A stretch of 64,000 nt of DNA from Albidovulum sediminicola (GCF_025751575.1 NZ_JAOWLA010000002.1:290721-354720), one strand, 5' to 3'; shown: positions 18,744-31,172, counted from the stretch's first letter. Numbers and translations are program-made. Notes: generated from the sequence alone by a model not told the origin.

Positions 18744-18826
18744 GAGAAGTTTTGGAACCTTGATCGACTTTTTTCAGCGTATGCCTTAACAATTATCAAG
18801 AACCGAAATTCGGACCCTTGCGATTC

Positions 18827-19516
18827 ATGCGTAGCGCCGACCTCGAAGAGATTCGCTCCCTGCCGCTTTTTCGCGACATGGCGCCTGCGCATTTCGCGGA
18901 ACTGACGCGGGGGGCCTACCACCAATCCTTTCCGCCCCAGGTCGACCTGATCGTCGAGGGGCGGCCCGCCGACTTCCTGCACGTCATCACCGACGGCGCG
19001 GTCGAGCTTTTCGCACGATGGAACGGCAGGGAAACCACCATGGCCGTGGTGCGACCCGTGTCCACCTTCATCCTCGCGGCCTGTATCAACGATGCGCCCT
19101 ACCTGATGTCGGCCCGCACATTGGTGCCCTCGCGCGTTGCGTTGATCCCCGGCACGGACCTGCGTTCGGTCTTCGCCCGCGATCCGGCTTTCGCGCAGGC
19201 GATCGTGCGCGAACTCGCCGGGTCCTACCGGGGCGTCGTTCGGCACGCGAAGAACATCAAGCTCAGAAACTCGAAAGAACGGCTCGCAGCATTCCTGATT
19301 GCCGAATGCGAACGCAACGGCCGCAGCCGGACCTTCGCGCTGCCCTACGAAAAGCGCATCATCGCGTCCTACCTGGGCATGACCCCCGAAAACCTGTCGC
19401 GCGCGCTTAAGCAGCTTCGGGAGGATGGCGTCACCATCGACGGGGCGACCGTGGACCTTGCCGATTTCGACCGTCTCTGCGCGATCGCGCTGCCCGGACG
19501 GCTGATGGACCGCTAA
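18827..19516 (+). CDS. narR: Crp/Fnr-family regulator of nitrate respiration (NarR-like)
   Basis: 229 residues: cyclic-nucleotide-binding-like beta barrel (about 5-120), dimerisation helix, and C-terminal winged HTH. The recognition helix MTPENLSRALKQLREDGV keeps the E-x-x-S-R pattern that reads TTGAT half-sites. The N-terminal Cys cluster of Fnr is absent, so it should not bind a 4Fe-4S centre and is more like Paracoccus NarR, which responds to nitrate/nitrite. I chose the ATG at 18827; a TTG at 18818 would add three residues, and neither has a clear Shine-Dalgarno. It is divergent from narK across a region with an Fnr-type box. Confidence 0.85.
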   Translation: MRSADLEEIRSLPLFRDMAPAHFAELTRGAYHQSFPPQVDLIVEGRPADFLHVITDGAVELFARWNGRETTMAVVRPVSTFILAACINDAPYLMSARTLVPSRVALIPGTDLRSVFARDPAFAQAIVRELAGSYRGVVRHAKNIKLRNSKERLAAFLIAECERNGRSRTFALPYEKRIIASYLGMTPENLSRALKQLREDGVTIDGATVDLADFDRLCAIALPGRLMDR

Positions 19517-19525
19517 GGGCGTCCG

Positions 19526-19948
19526 TCAGGTGTCCGCGTGAAGGCGGGCCAGCGCCGCCTCGCACATGCCGTAGGGTTCCCACTCACAGCCCTGGCAAAG
19601 GATCTTGAGGCGTCCGGGCGGGACATTGCGGCGGATGCGCGCCTTGGCCTCGCCCCAGGTCAGCCGCTCACGCGGCGCCAGCGCAAGCGCGGCCGCATGG
19701 GCGCGGTCCAGCACCTTGATCTTGTCCTGGCTGGCGCAGAGATTGCCGCGCCGCTTGGGGCAGGGGGCGCAGATATCGTCCGCGGCCCCCGTGACCTCGA
19801 TCACCGTCGCATCACCGCCCTGCGCGCGCAGACGTCCCATGACGATCGCGGTCATGTTGGCGGTGAACGCCTCGGAATAGCCCTTGCCCTCGAAGCCGAG
19901 CGAGCAGAGGAAATGGTGGGGGCGGTAGCGGACGGGGCGCCCGCTCAC
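19526..19948 (-). CDS. DUF1284 domain protein
   Basis: 140-residue cytosolic protein of unknown function. Four or more conserved Cys occur in CAPCPKRRGNLCASQDKI and LKILCQGCEWEPYGMCEAAL, suggesting a metal or Fe-S site. The N-terminus VRYRPHHFLCSLGFEGKGYS is typical of DUF1284. The start is a GTG at 19948 that overlaps the purF stop (GTGA), so it is coupled to purF; the upstream frame inside purF is a shadow. Confidence 0.82.
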   Translation of the reverse strand: MSGRPVRYRPHHFLCSLGFEGKGYSEAFTANMTAIVMGRLRAQGGDATVIEVTGAADDICAPCPKRRGNLCASQDKIKVLDRAHAAALALAPRERLTWGEAKARIRRNVPPGRLKILCQGCEWEPYGMCEAALARLHADT

Positions 19949-21408
19949 TCCGCCGCCTTCATGGTGAAGCCCTTGGCGATCTGGTCCGAGGGCGCCACGG
20001 GATATTCGCCAGAGAAGCAGGCGTCGCAATATTGCGGGCACGAGGCGTCGCGCCCCTTGGCCTCACCCGCCGCGCGATAGAGCCCGTCGAGCGAGATGAA
20101 CTTCAGGGAGTCGACGCCGATCCAGTCGCGCATCTCATCCTCGCTCATCGTCGCGGCCAGAAGCTTGTCGCGGTCCGGCGTATCGACCCCGTAGAAACAG
20201 GGCCAGGCGGTGGGGGGCGAGGCGATGCGGAAATGCACCTCCGCCGCGCCGGCATCGAGGATCATGTCCTTGATCTTGCGGCTGGTGGTCCCGCGCACCA
20301 CCGAGTCGTCCACCAGGATCACGCGCTTGTCCTTGATCAGGGCGCGGTTGACGTTGAGCTTCAGGCGCACACCCATGTTGCGGATCTGCTCGGTCGGCTC
20401 GATAAAGGTGCGGCCCATGTACTGGTTGCGGATGATCCCCATGCCGTAGGGGATGCCGCTTTCGGCGGCAAAGCCGATCGCGGCGGGCGTGCCCGAATCC
20501 GGCACCGGGCAGACCAGATCGGCCTCGACCGGGCTTTCGCGGGCCAACTCGACCCCGATCTGGCGCCGCGTCTCATAGACCGAGCGTCCGCCGAGGATCG
20601 AGTCGGGGCGCGAGAAGTAGACATGTTCGAAGATGCAGAAACGCGACTTCGCGGGGTTGAAGGGGCGCGAGCTTGCGACCTGGCCCTTCGCGATCACGAC
20701 CATCTCGCCCGGCTCGATCTCCCGCACGAATTCGGCGCCGATGATGTCGAGCGCGCAGGTCTCGGACGACAGCACGTAGCCGTCCTCGCCGATCCGGCCA
20801 AGGACCAGCGGGCGGACGCCCAGAGGGTCGCGCACGCCGATCAGCTTGGTGCGCGTCATCGCGATGACCGAAAACGCTCCCTCGACCGCGCGCAGGGCGT
20901 CCTTGATCCGCTCCGCCAGAGACTTGTGGATCGAATGCGCCATCAGGTGGATGATGCATTCGCTGTCAGAGGAGGACTGGAAGATCGCGCCCCGGTCGAT
21001 CAGGTCGCGGCGCAGCGCCGCCGCGTTGGTCAGGTTGCCGTTGTGCGCGATCGCCGCGCCGCCCATGGAGAACTCTCCGAAGAAGGGCTGCACGTCGCGG
21101 ATCGCGGTGTGACCCTTGGAGCCTGCGGTGGAATAGCGCACATGACCGATGGCAAGGCTGCCGGGCAGCATCTGCATCACGTCGGCCTTGGTGAAGTTGT
21201 CGCGGATGTAGCCGAAGCGGCGGGCGTTGTTGAAGCCTTCGCGCTCGTCATAGGCGACGATGCCGCCGGCTTCTTGTCCGCGATGTTGCAGGGCGTGCAG
21301 GCCAAGGGCCACGAAGTTCGCCGCGTCGGGAACGCCGATCACGCCGAAAACGCCGCACTCCTCCTTCAGCTTGTCGTCGTCGAAGGGGTGGGCAAGGTAG
21401 CGTGTCAT
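19945..21408 (-). CDS. purF: Amidophosphoribosyltransferase
   Basis: First committed step of purine synthesis: PRPP plus glutamine to phosphoribosylamine. 487 residues. The N-terminal glutaminase domain begins after a short propeptide at EECGVFGVIG, where Cys18 is the nucleophile. The C-terminal phosphoribosyltransferase domain has the PRPP motif VILVDDSVVRGTTS. A CGDC-free C-terminus ends soon after DASCPQYCDACFSGEYP, which carries Cys residues resembling the Fe-S ligands of Bacillus-type PurF. It follows cvpA, an arrangement also known from enterobacteria. Confidence 0.97.
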   Translation of the reverse strand: MTRYLAHPFDDDKLKEECGVFGVIGVPDAANFVALGLHALQHRGQEAGGIVAYDEREGFNNARRFGYIRDNFTKADVMQMLPGSLAIGHVRYSTAGSKGHTAIRDVQPFFGEFSMGGAAIAHNGNLTNAAALRRDLIDRGAIFQSSSDSECIIHLMAHSIHKSLAERIKDALRAVEGAFSVIAMTRTKLIGVRDPLGVRPLVLGRIGEDGYVLSSETCALDIIGAEFVREIEPGEMVVIAKGQVASSRPFNPAKSRFCIFEHVYFSRPDSILGGRSVYETRRQIGVELARESPVEADLVCPVPDSGTPAAIGFAAESGIPYGMGIIRNQYMGRTFIEPTEQIRNMGVRLKLNVNRALIKDKRVILVDDSVVRGTTSRKIKDMILDAGAAEVHFRIASPPTAWPCFYGVDTPDRDKLLAATMSEDEMRDWIGVDSLKFISLDGLYRAAGEAKGRDASCPQYCDACFSGEYPVAPSDQIAKGFTMKAAE

Positions 21409-21501
21409 CGGGGGGGCTCCGAATCCGGGTTCCGAACGGCCCCTCCTTTAGTGGGATGGAGCGCCGCTGTCACGCCCTCCATCCTCACTTTTATGAAACT
21501 G

Positions 21502-22128
21502 TCAGCCGCCGGAGGCCGGGGCGGTCAGCGTCTTGGCGCCGGTATCGGACTGCGGCGCATCGGTGGAACCGTCGGGCGCGGGGCAGCTTTTCACCAGTTC
21601 TTCGTATTTCTGCACGACCCAGCCCGGCGCGTCGGTGGGCATCTGTTCGTTCAGCCGCGCCTCGAAGTCCTGGAAAACCTGGGCCGAACGGGAATTGTCC
21701 ACGACCGGAAGCGTCGAACCCGCAAGCGCGCGTTCGTAGACCAGGAAGGCCACCGCGATCAGCACGATCCCGCGCAGCGCGCCGAAGAGAAACCCGAGCG
21801 CCTGGTCAATCCCGCCGATCGCCGAGCGTTGCACCGCAGAGGCGAACAACGGAATGAAGATGGAGGCGACGACAAGCGTCAGCGCGAGGACGACCGCGAA
21901 GGAGGCGATCATCGACAGTTCGCAGCTGTCGCCCAGGAAACGGTCAAGAACCGGGATCTGCTGGATCAGCGGCTGCGCCTGGGGCGCGAAGACGAAGGCC
22001 GCGAAAGCCGCAGCGATCCACCCCCCGATGGCCAGCGCCTCGCGGACGAAGCCGCGGCTGTAGGCAAGCACCGCCGACAGCAGGATGATGACACCGACCC
22101 CGGCGTCGACGATGGTGAAGCCTTGCAT
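21502..22128 (-). CDS. cvpA: CvpA family membrane protein
   Basis: 208 residues with four hydrophobic segments (about 5-25, 30-50, 65-90, 105-125) and a Pro/Asp-rich cytosolic tail. CvpA proteins are linked to colicin V production, purine metabolism and cell-envelope stress; the molecular role is unsettled. It lies 15 nt after radA and 93 nt before purF on the same strand. Confidence 0.9.
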   Translation of the reverse strand: MQGFTIVDAGVGVIILLSAVLAYSRGFVREALAIGGWIAAAFAAFVFAPQAQPLIQQIPVLDRFLGDSCELSMIASFAVVLALTLVVASIFIPLFASAVQRSAIGGIDQALGFLFGALRGIVLIAVAFLVYERALAGSTLPVVDNSRSAQVFQDFEARLNEQMPTDAPGWVVQKYEELVKSCPAPDGSTDAPQSDTGAKTLTAPASGG

Positions 22129-22143
22129 GCTCGTTCTCCTGTC

Positions 22144-23514
<1,371 letters not shown>

Positions 23515-23560
23515 GGCCCTTCCTGCCCGAAGGTCGGGGGCGTGGCAAGCGCGCTTGGCC

Positions 23561-23986
23561 TCAGCCCTTGCCGTTCGCCTTCGCGATCAGGAAGCTTGCC
23601 AGCACGCAGCCGGTGAAAAGGTAAAGGCCCCAGGCGGTTTCCAACCGGCCGACCCCGACGCCCTTGGCGACGACGATGTAGATCGCGATCAGGAACACGT
23701 CGGCCATCGCCAGCCGCCCCAGCACATGCAGCGCGGGCTGGATGCGTGGCGAGGCGAGGTCGAACTGCACCAGCGCAAGGCCCAGAACCTTCGCGTAGGG
23801 CGCGAAAAGGGCCAGGAACGTCACCACGAGCGCCAGCGGGATGTCCTTTTTCCAGATCGCCTGGAGCCCCGTGACGACCGAGATTTCATCCAATGCGAAG
23901 AAGGGCAGCAACCCCGCCCGCAGCATCGGGGCGAACCAGGCCACCGGAAAAAGAATCAGGAGCAAAAGGTTGAGAGCCCGCAGCAT
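23561..23986 (-). CDS. Paraquat-inducible protein A (PqiA)-like membrane protein
   Basis: 141 residues with four hydrophobic segments, equal to one PqiA repeat (E. coli PqiA has two). The start is the ATG at 23986, 4 nt after the mlaF stop, giving MLRALNLLLLILFPVAWFAP. PqiA-type proteins pair with MCE-domain proteins in lipid trafficking between membranes. Here the partner genes are MlaE/MlaF-like, which makes a lipid-transport role plausible. Confidence 0.83.
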   Translation of the reverse strand: MLRALNLLLLILFPVAWFAPMLRAGLLPFFALDEISVVTGLQAIWKKDIPLALVVTFLALFAPYAKVLGLALVQFDLASPRIQPALHVLGRLAMADVFLIAIYIVVAKGVGVGRLETAWGLYLFTGCVLASFLIAKANGKG

Positions 23987-23990
23987 GGGT

Positions 23991-24737
23991 CTAGCGCACG
24001 GCCTCGATCGGGCCCTCGGCGCGACCATGGATGAACTGCTGGACGTAAGGGTCTGCGGTTGTGTCCATTTCCGCGATCGGGCCGGTCCACTGGATGACGC
24101 CCGAGTGCAGCATCGCCACACGGTCGGCGATCGCGCGGACCGAGGACATGTCATGCGTGATGGTCATGGCGGTCGCCCCCATCTCGGTCACGATTTCCCG
24201 GATCAGTTCATTGATCACGCCCGCCATGATCGGGTCGAGGCCGGTCGTGGGTTCATCGAAGAAGATGATCTCCGGCTCGGCGGCAATGGCGCGGGCCAGG
24301 CCCACGCGCTTTTGCATGCCGCCTGACAGTTCGGCGGGGAAAAGGTCCGCGGTCTCGGGCTTCAGGCCGACGCGGCGAAGCTTCTCGATAGCAATCTCGC
24401 GCGCCTCGGCCTTGGGGCGCTTCAGCGACCCGCGCAGGAGGCGAAATGCCACGTTCTGCCAGACGGGGAGCGAGTCAAATAGCGCGCCACCCTGGAACAG
24501 CATCCCGAACCGCGCGAGGAACGCGTCCCTAGCAGCGGTGTCTGCATCCTGCCCGTCCACGGTGATGGTGCCCGTATCGGGGTGAACAAGGCCCAGGATG
24601 CACTTGAGAAGAACGGATTTTCCGGTCCCGGAGCCGCCGATGATTACCATGCTTTGGCCGGTCGGAACGCTCAGGTCCACCCCGCGGAGAACCTTGTTCG
24701 GCCCAAAGGCCTTGTGGATGCCAGACAGCGTGATCAT
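23991..24737 (-). CDS. mlaF: ABC transporter ATPase of phospholipid-trafficking (Mla) type
   Basis: 248 residues. Walker A GGSGTGKSV (about 35-43), Q-loop MLFQGGALFDSL, signature LSGGMQKRVGLARAI, Walker B IIFFDEPTTGLDP and the H-loop His in TITHDMSSVR are all visible. FQGGALFDSL and PTTGLDPI are typical of MlaF. The start at 24737 overlaps the mlaE stop (ATGA). It energises lipid movement between inner and outer membranes with MlaE. Confidence 0.93.
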   Translation of the reverse strand: MITLSGIHKAFGPNKVLRGVDLSVPTGQSMVIIGGSGTGKSVLLKCILGLVHPDTGTITVDGQDADTAARDAFLARFGMLFQGGALFDSLPVWQNVAFRLLRGSLKRPKAEAREIAIEKLRRVGLKPETADLFPAELSGGMQKRVGLARAIAAEPEIIFFDEPTTGLDPIMAGVINELIREIVTEMGATAMTITHDMSSVRAIADRVAMLHSGVIQWTGPIAEMDTTADPYVQQFIHGRAEGPIEAVR

Positions 24738-25519
24738 GCGGAGAAGAAGACCTCCGTCAGCAGGTAGTTGGTGGCCAGGATCAGGACCGAGGCCGCGACG
24801 ACGGCGGCCTTGGTCGCGCGCCCAACGCCTTGCGCGCCACGGCCCGAATTCATCCCGTAGTAGCAGCCCGTCACCGCCACGATGAAGCCGAAGGCCGCAC
24901 CCTTCCAAAGGCCCGAGACCACGTCCCAGATCTCAAGGAACTCGCGTGTGTTCTTCAGGTAGTTGGCGGGGTTGAAGCCCAGCCGGTTCACGCCGACCAG
25001 GTAGCCGCCGAAGATGCCGATGCTGTCGCCGACCGCCACCAGGATCGGAACCGCCAGCGTGGCAGCCAGCACCCGCGGCACCGTCAGGTATTTCATCGGG
25101 TGGGTCGAGAGTGTCACCAGCGCGTCGATCTGCTCGGTCACCTTCATGGTGCCGATCTCCGCCGCGATGGAGGAGGCGACACGCGCCGCGACCATCAGCC
25201 CGCCCAGAACCGGGCCAAGCTCCCGCACCATGCCGATGGCGACGATGGAGGGCACGACGGTTTCGGCCGAAAAGCGTGCGCCGCCGGAATAAATCTGCAG
25301 AGCCAGCGCGCCCCCGGTGAACAGCGCGGTCAGGCCTACGACGGGCAAGCTGAAATACCCAATCTGAAGAAAGGCTTGCAGGAACTCCTTCGGGTAAAAG
25401 GGCGGGCGCAGAAGATGGCTGATGGCCGCGCCGGCAAAGATTGCGATCCGCCCGATGGCGGCAAAGGCGGCAAAGGTCGTGCGGCCGATGCCCCTGAGCG
25501 GTGCGAAGAGCAAGCTCAT
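24734..25519 (-). CDS. mlaE: MlaE-family ABC permease
   Basis: 261 residues with about five to six membrane segments. The signature region [20 protein letters not shown] and [16 protein letters not shown] is the conserved MlaE/DUF140 core. It overlaps alr upstream and mlaF downstream by 4 nt each. No MCE (MlaD) gene is present in this cluster. Confidence 0.94.
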   Translation of the reverse strand: MSLLFAPLRGIGRTTFAAFAAIGRIAIFAGAAISHLLRPPFYPKEFLQAFLQIGYFSLPVVGLTALFTGGALALQIYSGGARFSAETVVPSIVAIGMVRELGPVLGGLMVAARVASSIAAEIGTMKVTEQIDALVTLSTHPMKYLTVPRVLAATLAVPILVAVGDSIGIFGGYLVGVNRLGFNPANYLKNTREFLEIWDVVSGLWKGAAFGFIVAVTGCYYGMNSGRGAQGVGRATKAAVVAASVLILATNYLLTEVFFSA

Positions 25520-26562
25520 GCGTCGGTCCCGGTATAGGTGCGAGCGTAGCGCCCGCCGAGCGAGGTCAGGATCTCATACCCGATGGTTCCGGCGGCCTCC
25601 GCCAGACGGTCCACTCCTTGCGCCGGGCAGAGGATGTCGAGCGTTTCGGGTGCCTCCGGCAGGTGGGTGACATCGACGCCCATCAGGTCCATAGACACGC
25701 GCCCGACCAGCGGGCAGGGCGTGTCGCCGCAATAGAGCCTCCCGTGGCCCGTCAGGGCCCGCAAGAGCCCGTCGGCATATCCCGCCGAAACTGTCGCGAT
25801 GCGCGCGGCATGGGGGGCCGTCCAGGTGTTGCCGTAGCCCACGGTCTCCCCCGCATCGACGGTGCGGGTCTGAACCACGGGCAGCGACAGGTGGACGACG
25901 GGGCGCGCCTCGGCGAAGGGCTGGCCGCCGTAGCTGCCGATGCCCGGCCGGGTCAGGTCGAAATGATACTCGGCCCCCAGCAGGATGCCGCCCGTCGCGG
26001 AAAGCGACCGGCGCAGGCCCGTTCTGTCCGTCATCCGGCGGAAGGCTGCCAGTTGCTGCCCGTTCATCGCATGGCCGGGCTCGTCCGCGCAGGCCAGGTG
26101 CGACATCACCAGCTTGGGCGCCAGCGCCAAAAGCTCTGGTGCCACTGCGCGCCAGTCGGCCTCTTCCATGCCCAGACGGTTCATGCCGGTGTCGAGCTGC
26201 ACGCCGAAGACGTGGCCGGGCAGGGCGGCGCGATGGCGTGCGACCTGTTCGGGGGAGTTGAGCAGCGGGATCAGCCCCGCGCCTTCGATCGCCGCGGTGT
26301 CACCGGCCATGTGGCCAGTAAAGACGTAGATGTCGGCCGTCGGCCCCACCGCTGCGCGCAGCGCGACGCCTTCCTGCGCCTCAGCCACGAAGAAGCTGAA
26401 CGCACCCTCGGCCTGAAGCCGCGCAGCAACGCGACCGGCGCCAAGCCCGTAGGCGTTGGCCTTCACGACGGCACCCGCCTCCGCCGCGCCGGAAAGGCGG
26501 GCGAGGGCGCGCCAGTTGGCGGCGATGGCGTCAAGGTCGATGGTCAGTTGTGCCTGTGTCAT
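25516..26562 (-). CDS. alr: Alanine racemase
   Basis: Makes D-alanine for peptidoglycan, using PLP in the cytosol; 348 residues. The PLP lysine is in [12 protein letters not shown] (about residue 33). The catalytic-Tyr region is [24 protein letters not shown], and the C-terminus has [22 protein letters not shown]. The ATG at 26562 begins [17 protein letters not shown]; the upstream in-frame extension overlaps the neighbouring gene's 3' end and is not used. Confidence 0.95.
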   Translation of the reverse strand: MTQAQLTIDLDAIAANWRALARLSGAAEAGAVVKANAYGLGAGRVAARLQAEGAFSFFVAEAQEGVALRAAVGPTADIYVFTGHMAGDTAAIEGAGLIPLLNSPEQVARHRAALPGHVFGVQLDTGMNRLGMEEADWRAVAPELLALAPKLVMSHLACADEPGHAMNGQQLAAFRRMTDRTGLRRSLSATGGILLGAEYHFDLTRPGIGSYGGQPFAEARPVVHLSLPVVQTRTVDAGETVGYGNTWTAPHAARIATVSAGYADGLLRALTGHGRLYCGDTPCPLVGRVSMDLMGVDVTHLPEAPETLDILCPAQGVDRLAEAAGTIGYEILTSLGGRYARTYTGTDA

Positions 26563-26614
26563 GGCGCGTCTTTTCGCAGGCGCGCCCGCAACTGGCAAGC
26601 GCTTTGCCCCGCGC

Positions 26615-27406
26615 TCAGGGCATGTCGTCGAAGCGCCGGTTCCGGCGCCACATCTTTTCGCCGATCTGGCAGTCGTAAGGGGCATCTGCCTGGGCTGCAT
26701 GCAGCCGCTCGACCGGCGCGCCCGCGATTTCGAGGACAAGCTTACGCGTGACGGCGTCCGAGAAGTCGCGCCAGTCGGTCACCGGCACGACGAAGGCGCC
26801 TGGCCCCCCGACCACGCAGCGTGAATAGTAGATGTCGAGGTCTTCCAGCCGCCAGCGTGCCCCATAGTCGTCATGTGTCATCAGTGGCAGGCCGTTGATG
26901 GTGATGCCCTCGGCCAGAACCTCGTCGCGCGCCTCGGTCACGAGGCCGCCCTGGTTGTTCGGCCCGTCGCCGGAGATGTCGATGACCCGCCTGAGGCCGG
27001 CAAACTCGTTCGCGCCGATCAGGAAGGCGCCGAAACGCAGCGCCGAGGCGATGGAGGTGCGGCTTTGCGTGACGCTGCGCCCCTGAAGAAGCGTGGCCGC
27101 AAAGGCCTCCAGGTCGTCGCGGTCCTCGATCAACGCCCAGTCGTGGCGGATGCTTTGGCGATATTCGCCCGCCCATTCCACATAGGCCAGCGCGATGCGA
27201 CCCGTCAGCGTCCGGCCCAGAGCGGCGGCAACCGCGTCGCCCGTCAGCGCGCGGGCATATCCCTGACGCTGGATCTCCAGCTCTTCCGCCGACATGGAGC
27301 GGGAGACATCGACCATCAGAAGAAGCTCCAGATCGACCTCTTCCGCAGGGGCGGCGGCGGTCGGGAGCGACAGGAACGCGGCGGACAGAAGGGCGGCAAG
27401 GCGCAT
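26615..27406 (-). CDS. Secreted DUF1194 von Willebrand factor A-like protein
   Basis: 263 residues. A signal peptide ([20 protein letters not shown], then AEE) predicts export. The mature part is a VWA-like fold with an intact MIDAS DxSxS motif ([14 protein letters not shown]) and [14 protein letters not shown], conserved in DUF1194. Two Cys ([14 protein letters not shown]) could form a disulfide. Function unknown; a metal-dependent adhesion or scaffolding role is only suggested by the fold. It sits between dnaB and alr on the same strand. Confidence 0.85.
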   Translation of the reverse strand: MRLAALLSAAFLSLPTAAAPAEEVDLELLLMVDVSRSMSAEELEIQRQGYARALTGDAVAAALGRTLTGRIALAYVEWAGEYRQSIRHDWALIEDRDDLEAFAATLLQGRSVTQSRTSIASALRFGAFLIGANEFAGLRRVIDISGDGPNNQGGLVTEARDEVLAEGITINGLPLMTHDDYGARWRLEDLDIYYSRCVVGGPGAFVVPVTDWRDFSDAVTRKLVLEIAGAPVERLHAAQADAPYDCQIGEKMWRRNRRFDDMP

Positions 27407-27473
27407 GGCCCAACCTTGCGCCCGGCAACGCGCCTGTCCAGTCACAATCGTGCGGGGACGTGGCGGCGGCGGA

Positions 27474-28958
<1,485 letters not shown>

Positions 28959-29044
28959 TCTGTCCCCCGTTCTTGGGAGGCCTCATATCGAGTAAGCCGC
29001 AGGATTCAAGGTTCATGTTTCGGTGGATATCCGCCCGCGAACGG

Positions 29045-29183
29045 TGTGGATAACCTATGTATGATTTCTTGATTACCACATTTGGTGGCGTAGTGCGAGG
29101 ACGCCGCTTCCTGTGGGCCGAATCGTGGCCGAGACTCTCGATCTGTCCCCGACTTACCCACAAGTTAGTGCGAATTGCCCACA
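29045..29183. promoter_or_regulatory. DnaA-box-like sites between pyrE and dnaB
   Basis: TGTGGATAA at 29045-29053 is a perfect 9-mer DnaA box (TTATCCACA on the minus strand). TTACCCACA at 29154-29162 differs by one base, and TTGCCCACA at 29175-29183 by two. They lie 87-225 bp upstream of the dnaB start, in a stretch more AT-rich than its surroundings. They could mean DnaA control of dnaB; there is no sign here of a full origin (no AT-rich unwinding element with many boxes). Confidence 0.45.
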
Positions 29184-29188
29184 GCCCG

Positions 29189-29869
29189 TCAGGACTTCTT
29201 CCGCGCGTCCTGCCAGGGGCGGGGATCGGTCAGGAAAGCCTCCACCTCCGCCAGGGTCTCGGTGTCGAAGGCGCCCGACTCGCGGGCCTCCGCCAGAACG
29301 TCCCACCAGGTGCAGAGGTGGTGCAGCGCCACCCCGTGATCGGAAAGCGTCTTCACCGTTTCGGGGAAGATCCCGTAGTAGAAGATCACCGCCGTATGCG
29401 CGCAACTCGCCCCGGTTTCGCGGATCGCGTCAACGAAGGACAGCTTCGAGCCGCCGTCGGTCGTCAGATCCTCGACCAGGAGCACGCGCTGGCCCTCGGT
29501 CATCACGCCTTCGATCCGGGCGTTGCGGCCGTAGCCCTTGGGCTTCTTGCGCACATAGGTCATCGGCAGTGCCAGCCGTTCGGCCACCATGGCGGCGAAG
29601 GGGATGCCCGCCGTCTCGCCGCCCGCGATGTTGTCGAATGCCTCGAAGCCGGCCTCGCGCATGACGGTGACGGCCATGAAATCCATCAGGGTGGACCGGA
29701 TGCGCGGATAGGAAATCAACTTGCGGCAGTCGATATAGGTCGGCGAAGGCAGGCCGGAAGCCAGCGTGAAGGGTTCCGCTGCGTTGAAGTGTACGGCCTT
29801 GATCTCCAGCAGCATCCGCGCCGTCAGGCGAGCGATTTCCTCTTTCAGGGGGAAGGACGTGGGGATCAT
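29189..29869 (-). CDS. pyrE: Orotate phosphoribosyltransferase
   Basis: Joins orotate to PRPP in pyrimidine synthesis; 226 residues. Visible are the substrate loop [18 protein letters not shown], the [13 protein letters not shown] catalytic loop and the PRPP-binding motif [14 protein letters not shown]. The ATG at 29869 has GAGGA upstream. It follows pyrC on the same strand, separated by a strong hairpin element (29905-29962). Confidence 0.96.
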   Translation of the reverse strand: MIPTSFPLKEEIARLTARMLLEIKAVHFNAAEPFTLASGLPSPTYIDCRKLISYPRIRSTLMDFMAVTVMREAGFEAFDNIAGGETAGIPFAAMVAERLALPMTYVRKKPKGYGRNARIEGVMTEGQRVLLVEDLTTDGGSKLSFVDAIRETGASCAHTAVIFYYGIFPETVKTLSDHGVALHHLCTWWDVLAEARESGAFDTETLAEVEAFLTDPRPWQDARKKS

Positions 29870-29904
29870 CGGGCGTTCCTCGCTTGGCGGTTTCAGTCTG
29901 GCGA

Positions 29905-29962
29905 AAATACTCCCGCCGGAGGCTTCCGCGGGCAGGGCCGGGCGCCTCCGGCGGGAGTATTT
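29905..29962. repeat. Perfect 19-bp inverted repeat (REP-like hairpin) between pyrC and pyrE
   Basis: Arms at 29905-29923 and 29944-29962 are exact reverse complements (AAATACTCCCGCCGGAGGC on the left) around a 20-nt GC-rich loop. The right arm is followed by GGACCAGAATGAAAG. Hairpins ending in this kind of tail recur in Rhodobacterales intergenic regions from memory, and a related one is at 43626 here. It may act as a bidirectional terminator or mRNA stabiliser. Confidence 0.75.
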
Positions 29963-29978
29963 GGACCAGAATGAAAGG

Positions 29979-31019
29979 TCAATCCTGGACTTTCCAGTGT
30001 GTGGCGAAGCCCGGATCGAAGACGGTCACGGGACCGGCACCGGTCTCGATCTTGGCCGGGAAGGCGACGGGTTCGCCCTTGGTCAGGGTCAGCGTGCCCG
30101 GATTTGGCGACAGGCGGTAGAAGGCCGCGCCGTTCAAGGAGGTGAAGGCCTCCAGCCGGTGGAGCGCGCTTTCCTCCTCGAATACATGGGCAAGAAGCGA
30201 CATGGTGTTGGTGGCGGTGAAGCAGCCCGCGCAGCCGCAGGCATGTTCCTTCAGGTGATCGGGGTGTGGCGCGCTGTCGGTGCCGAGGAAGAAGCGCGCC
30301 TCGCCGCTGGTCGCGGCCTCCCGCAGGGCCAGGCGGTGCAGTTCGCGCTTGGCGACGGGCAGGCAGTAGTAATGCGGCTTGATCCCGCCCACGAGGATGT
30401 GGTTGCGGTTGATGATCAGGTGGTGCGTGGTGATCGTGGCGCCCAGGTCGTCGCCCTGCGCGCGCGCATAGTCAACGCCGTCCTTGGTGGTGATGTGTTC
30501 CATGACGACGCGAAGGCCCGGCGTCGCGCGCCGGACCGGGTCGAGCACGCGGTCGATGAACACGGCCTCGCGGTCGAAGATGTCGACGGCGGGATCGGTC
30601 ACCTCGCCATGGACGCACAGCGGCAGGCCTATCTCGGCCATCTTCTCCAGCACGGCGCGGACCTTGTCGAAATCGCGCACGCCGGATTGCGAATTGGTCG
30701 TCGCCCCCGCGGGATAGAGCTTGACTGCCTTGACGAGGCCCGAGGCATGGGCGGCGGCGACATCGGCCGGGTCCGTCGCCTCGGTCAGGTAGAGCGTCAT
30801 CAGGGGTTCGAACGTCATGCCCTCGGGCAGGGCGGCCAGGATCCGGTCGCGGTAGGCGGCGGCCTGGGCCGCGGTGACGACGGGCGGCACGAGGTTCGGC
30901 ATGATGATCGCACGGGCGAAATGGCGCGCGGTTTCGGGCAGGACGGCCTCCAGCATCGCGCCGTCGCGCAGGTGCAGGTGCATGTCGTCGGGACGGCGAA
31001 GCGTGAGTGTCTGGGTCAT
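29979..31019 (-). CDS. pyrC: Dihydroorotase (class II, E. coli PyrC type)
   Basis: Cyclises carbamoyl aspartate in pyrimidine synthesis; 346 residues. Zinc-ligand motif HLHLRDG (residues about 13-19), the carbamylated Lys in [13 protein letters not shown] (about 98-110), and later ligands in [13 protein letters not shown] and GTDSAPH are present. The ATG at 31019 gives [20 protein letters not shown]; an upstream in-frame start would add 12 unneeded residues. Confidence 0.96.
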   Translation of the reverse strand: MTQTLTLRRPDDMHLHLRDGAMLEAVLPETARHFARAIIMPNLVPPVVTAAQAAAYRDRILAALPEGMTFEPLMTLYLTEATDPADVAAAHASGLVKAVKLYPAGATTNSQSGVRDFDKVRAVLEKMAEIGLPLCVHGEVTDPAVDIFDREAVFIDRVLDPVRRATPGLRVVMEHITTKDGVDYARAQGDDLGATITTHHLIINRNHILVGGIKPHYYCLPVAKRELHRLALREAATSGEARFFLGTDSAPHPDHLKEHACGCAGCFTATNTMSLLAHVFEEESALHRLEAFTSLNGAAFYRLSPNPGTLTLTKGEPVAFPAKIETGAGPVTVFDPGFATHWKVQD

Positions 31020-31172
31020 GGCCTTGCCCCTACACGGCTTCGCGCAGTCGCGCAATCGTGCAGGGGCCCAAGGCGCTTTCGTGTTAATATCAGCTAATCA
31101 CGGCGGGCCCCGGGCACGCTATTTCGGTGTGCTTGCAGGTCCGCCCCCACATGCAACGGACGGAGGTGCGTG

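Noticed and set aside
28959..29188. Replication origin next to dnaB
   Set aside because: Only one perfect DnaA box and two weak ones, no AT-rich unwinding region, and no dnaA or parAB nearby.
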